From NCBI GenBank assembly GCA_947385185.1, contig CANDJX010000066.1:1-8947 (forward strand): a stretch of 8,947 nucleotides of DNA, written 5' to 3'. The notes beneath the pieces were generated by a model. The model searched no databases and was not told where the DNA came from. It worked only from the letters and a program-made list of their open reading frames with translations. The translations under genes were made by a program, and so were the position numbers. This DNA is from an uncultured Clostridia bacterium (GTDB lineage Bacteria > Bacillota > Clostridia > Christensenellales > Pumilibacteraceae). Positions 6,917-8,947 of the stretch are shown here, in pieces (position 1 is the first letter of the stretch; every line of letters starts with the position of its first letter).

Positions 6917-7494
6917 TCGAGCGCACCCTTCGTACTGAGTACTTTGTCCGATACTATGCGTGAAGCGGCTCCGAGCGCGCGCGCAAACGATTTGAATACG
7001 GCTTCGCACATATGATGAGTGTTGTTTCCGCGAAGCAGATCTATGTGCAGGTTGATCATACCGTACGAACATACGGCGCGGAAAAACTCCTCGGTAAGAT
7101 CGGCGTCGTACGCCCCGATATATCCCGTCAATTGCGGCGCGTCGTAAACAAGGAAAGATCTTCCCGAAATATCGATGACGCTACGCGCGAGCGCGTCGTC
7201 CATAGGCACGTATTCGCAAGCGAATCTCGCTATTCCCTTTTTATCGCCGAGAGCCGACGAAAGCGCCTTGCCGAATACTATTCCCACGTCCTCTACCGTA
7301 TGATGTCCGTCTACATCGAGATCGCCCTTGCATTTTACCGTAAGATCCATGCCGCCGTGAACCGCGATAGCCGAAAGCATATGATCGAAGAAGCCTATAC
7401 CCGTATTTATATCCGCTTTTCCGCTGCCGTCGAGATCGATCTCGACCGTTATGTCCGTTTCTTTTGTCTTTCTGACGAGTCTGTCTTTTCTCAT
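6913..7494 (-). CDS. hisB: Imidazoleglycerol-phosphate dehydratase
   Basis: HisB dehydrates imidazole glycerol phosphate to imidazole acetol phosphate, the sixth step of the pathway, as a manganese-dependent oligomer. The 193 residues are the usual length of the monofunctional enzyme, with no fused histidinol-phosphatase domain. Two metal-binding repeats are intact: GFFDHML at 34-40 with DGHHTVEDVG at 62-71 (H64, H65, E68), and NNTHHMCEAVFK at 157-168 (H160, H161, E164). ATG at 7492-7494 overlaps the hisD stop as ATGA, with AGGAG about 5 nt upstream, and the gene's own stop overlaps hisA in the same way. Histidinol-phosphate phosphatase must therefore come from another gene. Identification is secure. 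Confidence 0.97.
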   Translation of the reverse strand: MRKDRLVRKTKETDITVEIDLDGSGKADINTGIGFFDHMLSAIAVHGGMDLTVKCKGDLDVDGHHTVEDVGIVFGKALSSALGDKKGIARFACEYVPMDDALARSVIDISGRSFLVYDAPQLTGYIGAYDADLTEEFFRAVCSYGMINLHIDLLRGNNTHHMCEAVFKSFARALGAASRIVSDKVLSTKGALE

Positions 7495-8759
7495 TTTTTC
7501 TCCTCGAATCTGACTCTTATGGAATTGGCGTGCGCGGTAAGTCCTTCGGCTTCGGCAAGCGCGATTATATCGCTCGCCGCATTTTGCAGACCGGATTTTC
7601 CGTATTGAATAAGACTTATGCGCTTTACGAAATTATTTACGCCGAGCGCCGAAAAGAATCTCGCCGTACCGCCGTTGGGAAGAACGTGATTCGGCCCCGC
7701 GTAATAATCGCCGAGCGGTTCGGGCGACCAATGCCCCATGAATACCGCTCCCGCGTTACGGACAAGCGGCAATAACGCTTCGGGGTCGCGCACGCAAAGC
7801 TCGAGATGTTCGGGAGCGACCGCATTCGATATTTCCACGCATTCTTCCCGACTGTCCGCAATGATTATCGTGCCGAACGAATCTATCGATTTTTCGGCAA
7901 TCGCTCTTTTCGGAAGCGTTTTAAGCTGTGCCGTGACTTCTTCGCTCACCTTTCCGGCAAGGTCTCTGTCCGTCGTAACGAGAATGCTCATCGCCATTTC
8001 GTCGTGTTCCGCCTGCGACAAAAGATCGGCGGCGACGAATTTCGGATCCGCCGTGCCGTCCGCAATAATAAGTATCTCGCTCGGACCTGCGATCATGTCT
8101 ATTCCCGCCGCGCCGAAGATCTGTTTTTTTGCCTCGGCAACGTACATATTGCCCGGACCGCATATAACGTCGGCTTTAGGCACGCTTTCGGTACCGTATG
8201 CCATTGCGGCGACAGCCTGCGCGCCGCCGATCCTGAAAATACGCGAAACCCCGCATTCGGCGGCTGCGACGAGAGTAAGCGGGCTTATTCCGGGAGTACA
8301 CATGATTATTTCCGAAACGCCGGCGACGTATGCCGGCACTGCCGCCATGAGAACCGAGCTCGGATACGCCGCTTTGCCGCCCGGGACGTAAATCCCGGCG
8401 CGTTCGACCGGGCGTATCATATAGCCCGTCTTACCGTCGGGCGCACTTTCGGAAAGCTCGCAGTCGAGCAACTGTTTTTTGTGATAATTTTCGATATTGT
8501 CTTTTGCCCTGCGCAGCGCGCCGAGAAGCTCGTCCGGCACTTTGGAATACGCGTCTGCAAGCATAGCTTCGGACACTTCGATATTCTCCGCGGAAACGTC
8601 GAAGCCGTCGAATTTGGCGGTATATTCGAAAAGCGCTTTATCGCCGCCGGCGCGAATATCCGCTATGATCCCGGAAACGCGCCCGCTGACGTTGTCGGAA
8701 AGTTCGGTGCTGCGCGAAAAAACGCGTTTTAATCCGTTTTCTTTATCTGTAATAAGCAT
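7491..8759 (-). CDS. hisD: Histidinol dehydrogenase
   Basis: HisD is the zinc enzyme that oxidises histidinol to histidine in two NAD-dependent steps, the end of the pathway. The 422 residues match the usual 420-435. Family motifs include GIYVPGGKAAYPSS at 122-135, ICGPGNMYVAEAK at 199-211, DMIAGPSEILIIAD at 221-234 and DLLSQAEHDEMA at 245-256 with Q249 and H252. APEHLEL is at 315-321 with the catalytic pair E317 and H318, and GDYYAGPNHVLPNGGTARF at 350-368 with D351. H410 near the C-terminus is the last zinc ligand. ATG at 8757-8759 follows the hisG stop by 8 nt, and its AGGAG site overlaps that stop. The stop overlaps the hisB start as ATGA. All catalytic and metal residues are present. Confidence 0.97.
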   Translation of the reverse strand: MLITDKENGLKRVFSRSTELSDNVSGRVSGIIADIRAGGDKALFEYTAKFDGFDVSAENIEVSEAMLADAYSKVPDELLGALRRAKDNIENYHKKQLLDCELSESAPDGKTGYMIRPVERAGIYVPGGKAAYPSSVLMAAVPAYVAGVSEIIMCTPGISPLTLVAAAECGVSRIFRIGGAQAVAAMAYGTESVPKADVICGPGNMYVAEAKKQIFGAAGIDMIAGPSEILIIADGTADPKFVAADLLSQAEHDEMAMSILVTTDRDLAGKVSEEVTAQLKTLPKRAIAEKSIDSFGTIIIADSREECVEISNAVAPEHLELCVRDPEALLPLVRNAGAVFMGHWSPEPLGDYYAGPNHVLPNGGTARFFSALGVNNFVKRISLIQYGKSGLQNAASDIIALAEAEGLTAHANSIRVRFEEKK

Positions 8760-8767
8760 ATTTTCTC

Positions 8768-8947
8768 CTATCGGATATTCTCCTTCATTTTTTCTATAAG
8801 CCCTGTCAGACGACTGTCGGTCTTAAGACTTACCCGATTGACTACAAGCCGCGCGCTGCAGTCGCAAACCTCCTCGAGCACGGTCAGACCGTTTGCTTCG
8901 AGAGTTTTTCCGCTCTCCACTATATCTACTATCACGTCGCTTAAGTC
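8768..8947 (-). CDS. hisG: ATP phosphoribosyltransferase, C-terminal part only
   Basis: HisG joins ATP and PRPP in the first, rate-controlling step of histidine synthesis. Only the last 59 codons are in the window, in frame to the window edge and ending in TAG at 8768-8770. The peptide begins DLSDVIVDIVESGKTLEANG, the conserved ligand-binding stretch near the end of the catalytic domain, and continues through CDCSARLVVNRVSLKT to a helix ending KMKENIR. It stops about where the short HisG form stops, without the extra 80-residue ACT-like regulatory domain of the long form. Short HisG usually needs HisZ as partner, which would have to be elsewhere. The hisD ribosome binding site overlaps the stop, so the two genes share one transcript. 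Confidence 0.9.
   Translation of the reverse strand, partial: DLSDVIVDIVESGKTLEANGLTVLEEVCDCSARLVVNRVSLKTDSRLTGLIEKMKENIR

Noticed and set aside
6917..7072. A 52-codon N-terminal extension of hisA
   Set aside because: These codons fall in the hisB coding region in another frame and do not resemble HisA; MILFPAIDI is the family start.
7806..8732. A 308-codon open frame on the plus strand
   Set aside because: It is antisense to hisD, whose motifs are continuous and complete; the frame is a by-product of hisD codon choice.

Overview
The window is an ordinary chromosomal stretch from a bacterium, most likely an uncultured member of the Bacillota of Clostridia type. The grounds are the rpmF-plsX-rnc-smc gene order, strong AAGGAGG-type ribosome binding sites, consensus SigA-like promoters, a HisG that ends like the short Gram-positive form, and a fused HisIE. 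Base composition is moderate and looks uniform across the genes. The sequence appears to come from a short-read assembly, because bases 1-47 are Illumina library sequence rather than genome. I cannot name a genus.

Every gene is on the minus strand, so transcription runs from high to low coordinates. From 8947 down to 5556 lies a tight histidine biosynthesis cluster: the 3' end of hisG, then hisD, hisB, hisA and hisIE, joined by an 8-nt gap, two ATGA overlaps and a 13-nt overlap. hisC, hisH and hisF, which often sit inside such operons, are absent from this run. The short gap 5473-5555 carries a consensus promoter (TTGACA, 17 nt, TATAAT) and no visible terminator. It starts the second block: rpmF (ribosomal protein L32), plsX (phospholipid synthesis) and rnc (RNase III). 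A further extended -10 promoter and a leader hairpin lie in the 113-nt gap before smc (chromosome condensation), which runs off the contig end.

The first block supplies five proteins, seven of the reaction steps at most, of the histidine pathway. The second block is a growth-linked housekeeping group covering translation, membrane lipid synthesis, RNA processing and chromosome segregation. A small hairpin followed by a T-rich run between rpmF and plsX may let L32 be made in excess of PlsX.

I found no mobile element, CRISPR array, RNA gene, defence system or unrecognised protein. The points most worth a second look are the adapter contamination with the false smc stop it creates, the missing his genes, and several small regulatory structures around rpmF and smc. 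I see no evidence for an undescribed system in this window.
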